A DNA stretch of 8,779 nt from Methylococcus sp. UBA6136. GTDB lineage: Bacteria; Pseudomonadota; Gammaproteobacteria; Methylococcales; Methylococcaceae. The stretch's first letter is position 1. Every line of letters begins with the position of its first letter. Under the pieces are notes generated by a model that ran no database searches, was not told where the DNA came from, and saw nothing but the letters and a program-made list of their open reading frames with translations. Shown piece by piece: positions 6,499 to 8,779 of the stretch. The DNA is taken from assembly GCA_002423305.1 (NCBI GenBank), contig DIVI01000120.1, positions 2,570-11,348 on the forward strand. The letters run 5' to 3'. The translations under genes were made by a program, and so were the position numbers.

Positions 6499-7194
6499 AT
6501 GAACGTATTGCTGATAGAGGACGAAAGGAAGATTGCAGCCTTTGTCAAAGCCGGCTTGAAAGAGCAGGGCTTTGTCATTGAGCATTGCTCCGACGGCATC
6601 GTTGGTTTTGATAAAGCCTCCACGCAGGTTTTTGACGTTATTGTGCTGGACATCATGCTGCCTGGACGGGACGGCTTGTCCCTTCTCAAGGGGCTGCGCA
6701 AGGCCGGCAACGCCACGCCTGTCATCCTGTTGACCGCGCGCAATGAACTGGACGACCGGATCGAGGGATTAAACTTGGGTGCCGACGACTATCTGGCGAA
6801 GCCGTTCTTTGTCGAGGAACTGGTGGCGCGGTTACACGCATTGGTTCGGCGCGTGGTGGGGGAACGGCAAAATGTACTGGTTCAAGGTGTCTGGCGTCTG
6901 GATCGGATTAGCCGCGAAGTAACTTGTTATGGGGCATCCATCGATCTCACCAGCCGCGAATTTAATTTGATCGAATACTTGATGCGTTCGCCAGGCAGGG
7001 TCTTTACCCGCACGCAGATTCTGGAACATGTCTGGGGATACGATTTTGACCCCAGCACCAATGTGGTCGATGTATGTATCCAGCGCATCCGCAGAAAACT
7101 TGCTGTGGTTGCAGAGAGTCAGTCGCCCATCGAAAGCATCCGTGGCGTTGGCTATCAATTTTGTAAGGACGCAGGGGGTTCTTCATCAAAATGA
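6499..7194 (+). CDS. OmpR/PhoB-family response regulator (CusR/CopR-like)
   Basis: Cytosolic two-component transcription factor of 231 residues, normal length. The receiver domain (about 1-115) has the acidic pair E7-D8, phospho-acceptor D51 in VLDIMLPGRDG, T79 in LLTA and K101-P102; LNLGADDYLAKPF is the family block before the lysine. A winged-helix DNA-binding domain (about 125-223) contains LTSREFNLIEYLMRSPGRV, VWGYDFDPSTNVVDVCIQRI and the terminal SIRGVGY. The overall pattern is closest to heavy-metal regulators (CusR, CopR, PcoR), but the signal cannot be proved from sequence, so no symbol is given. The start is the ATG just after the G-rich Shine-Dalgarno GAGGGGGGG. It overlaps its kinase by 4 bases (ATGA). 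The palindrome at 6437-6454 is its likely target, implying autoregulation and control of the divergent YHYH gene. Confidence 0.94.
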   Translation: MNVLLIEDERKIAAFVKAGLKEQGFVIEHCSDGIVGFDKASTQVFDVIVLDIMLPGRDGLSLLKGLRKAGNATPVILLTARNELDDRIEGLNLGADDYLAKPFFVEELVARLHALVRRVVGERQNVLVQGVWRLDRISREVTCYGASIDLTSREFNLIEYLMRSPGRVFTRTQILEHVWGYDFDPSTNVVDVCIQRIRRKLAVVAESQSPIESIRGVGYQFCKDAGGSSSK

Positions 7195-8612
7195 ACTTGC
7201 GTCTGCGGCTTGCCCTATTCTCAGGCCTCTTGGCGGGCGTTGCTTTGGTGTGTTTTGCCCTGGTCGCATGGGGCATGATCAAGGACAGCCAAATTGCGGG
7301 ATTGGACGTTTTGCTGCGTGCTGCAGCCGAGCGGGAAGTGCCGTATTTTCGTGTCCCTGAGGAATGGGAGCACTATCGTATGGCCGTTGCCAGGCTGCTG
7401 GCCAACGGTGACGGTGAAAAGATCATGCTCTGGGTGTTGGATCAGGAAGGGGATACCCTATACCTCTCGAGCAACTGGACCTACCAGGTCGCCGAGACGC
7501 TTTTGCAATGGCCTCAATGGCAAGCTCAGCCGATCTACATGGATCCGTTTGGTATGCCGCCTGACCTATTGCCTCCACCTCCCCCCGCGTTTGCTCTACA
7601 AGAATTGAGAGTGGGAGGCAAGGATTGGCACGTTGCTATGGCCGTACTTCCCCACGCCCGATTTGCCGTGGGGTGTAACTTGGATTCGATCTACAAGGAT
7701 CTGGCGGCGGTGACTCGGGCATTTTTGTATGCCGTACCCCTGGTTGTTTTGCCGGTAGGTCTCGGAGCGTGGCTGTTTTCAGGGCGGGCCATGCGGTCTA
7801 TCGGTAAGCTCACCAAAAACATGCGCGAGGTCAGCGCCCAGGGTCTTGGTCAGCGTCTTATCGTCGCGAAAACTGACCCTGAAATCGGCGAACTGATCGC
7901 CGTGTTTAACGAAATGCTGGCGCGGTTGGAAAGAAGCTTTTTGCAAGCCTCGCGTTTTTCCGCCGATGCCGCCCACGAATTGAAAACTCCTCTGGCCATT
8001 TTGCAGGGACAGGTGGAAAGCGCCTTGCATGAAACCGAAGCAGGCTCTGATTTACAGATTCGACTGGCCGAAATCTTGGCGGAAATACGCCATTTGAGTG
8101 AAATATCCCGCAAGCTTTTGCTGCTTTCATTAGCTGACGCTGGCAAATTAAATGTGCAGCGGGAAACCCTGGATTTAAGCGCTATTGTTGAGGATTTGGC
8201 TGAGGACACCAAAATGCTCGCTCCCCACTTGGCGTTAAAGGTTGCTTGTGTAGCCGGTTTACGGGTAAGCGCCGATGCCGGTCTGCTCCGCCAAGTTCTA
8301 TATAACTTGATTTCCAATGCGGTCAAATACAATCAGCCCGGCGGATGGATAAGCATCTGTGCCAAAAGTGATGGGCACTTTGCTGAAGTGGCGGTGGCCA
8401 ATGCATGCATTGAGATTCCCAAGAACGTTGCCGAACGCTTGTTTGAACGATTTTTTCGTGGCGGGGATGCGTTTGTCCCTGAGCAAGATGGAGTCGGCTT
8501 GGGTTTGAGCCTGTCTCGGGAAATCGCGCGCGCCCACAGTGGGGATCTCATACTCAAAAAAAATGAGTCAGGCATGGCCGAATTTTCTCTGCTGTTGCCC
8601 AGCGCAGTCTGA
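7191..8612 (+). CDS. Membrane sensor histidine kinase, partner of the upstream regulator
   Basis: Inner-membrane kinase of 473 residues that should phosphorylate the regulator encoded just upstream; the ATGA overlap implies translational coupling. Layout: TM1 about 8-28, periplasmic sensor about 30-172, TM2 about 175-196, HAMP about 197-250, HisKA with H262 in FSADAAHELKTPLAILQGQ, and the catalytic ATPase domain about 361-470. The N-box is LLRQVLYNLISNAVKYN (365-381), followed by RLFERFFRGG and the G2 loop DGVGLGLSLSREIARAHSG (433-451). The sensor region holds a Pro-rich stretch, MPPDLLPPPPPAF (122-134), and no known fold was recognised. Oddity: at the G1 box, usually DxGxG, the sequence reads ANACIEIP (403-410), with Asn for Asp and both glycines lost. 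Metal kinases such as CusS also have Asn there but keep glycine. Kinase identity is firm; signal and full activity are uncertain. Confidence 0.93.
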   Translation: MNLRLRLALFSGLLAGVALVCFALVAWGMIKDSQIAGLDVLLRAAAEREVPYFRVPEEWEHYRMAVARLLANGDGEKIMLWVLDQEGDTLYLSSNWTYQVAETLLQWPQWQAQPIYMDPFGMPPDLLPPPPPAFALQELRVGGKDWHVAMAVLPHARFAVGCNLDSIYKDLAAVTRAFLYAVPLVVLPVGLGAWLFSGRAMRSIGKLTKNMREVSAQGLGQRLIVAKTDPEIGELIAVFNEMLARLERSFLQASRFSADAAHELKTPLAILQGQVESALHETEAGSDLQIRLAEILAEIRHLSEISRKLLLLSLADAGKLNVQRETLDLSAIVEDLAEDTKMLAPHLALKVACVAGLRVSADAGLLRQVLYNLISNAVKYNQPGGWISICAKSDGHFAEVAVANACIEIPKNVAERLFERFFRGGDAFVPEQDGVGLGLSLSREIARAHSGDLILKKNESGMAEFSLLLPSAV

Positions 8613-8779
8613 GTCGTCAAGCATATTCGAGCTGAGCCCTCTCGTTTCTGCCTCAACCCGCGATGGTAATGATGGGCGGCCCTAAAAGGTACCCCCCTCG
8701 AACTGACTAAAGAAGTGGGTCTTTCCCCATATGACATCAGGCCAAATTGCGTGTTAGCTTGAATTGCTGGTGTTGTGGA

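Noticed and set aside
8613..8779. Insertion sequence end or start of another gene at the right edge
   Set aside because: No terminal inverted repeat, transposase fragment or credible frame could be shown; the minus-strand frame starting at 8737 mostly overlaps the kinase gene.

Overview
This window fits a Pseudomonadota chromosome segment with moderately high GC. The CTP synthase reads like a beta-, gamma- or acidithiobacillia-type protein; nothing here allows a finer placement. No rRNA, tRNA, CRISPR array or intact mobile element is visible. Six protein genes fill most of the sequence: four on the minus strand (1-6340), then a divergent two-gene pair on the plus strand (6499-8612).

Housekeeping part (1-3384, minus). 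The left edge holds the first 498 codons of pyrG (CTP synthase); about the last 45 residues lie outside the window. Upstream, and reading the same way, is a 575-residue NCS2-type (xanthine/uracil permease family) transporter. Its last ~135 residues form a cytosolic domain that looks like a worn-down RsbW/anti-sigma-type histidine-kinase-like ATPase fold. The 160-base gap before pyrG carries a 9-base direct repeat around a small palindrome. The permease start has a Shine-Dalgarno sequence at the wrong distance for the ATG.

Periplasmic redox part (3643-6340, minus). A di-heme oxidoreductase (DUF1111/DHOR family, two CxxCH sites) lies downstream of a secreted YHYH-domain protein. The 258-base gap 3385-3642 contains a strong 31-base imperfect palindrome. 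The 286-base gap 4954-5239 contains a 27-base hairpin and a possible -10 element, but no credible gene.

Regulatory part (6341-8612). An OmpR-type response regulator and its membrane histidine kinase overlap by 4 bases and are transcribed divergently from the YHYH gene. The 158-base divergent gap contains a perfect palindrome, CATTACA-N4-TGTAATG, of the kind bound by metal-responsive regulators of the CusR/CopR/PcoR group. The simplest model is that the kinase senses a periplasmic signal (metal ion or redox stress) and the regulator, acting at the palindrome, controls itself and the YHYH protein, perhaps also the di-heme enzyme. The link is inferred from gene order and the palindrome.

The last 167 bases (8613-8779) show no gene, RNA or terminator that I can support.
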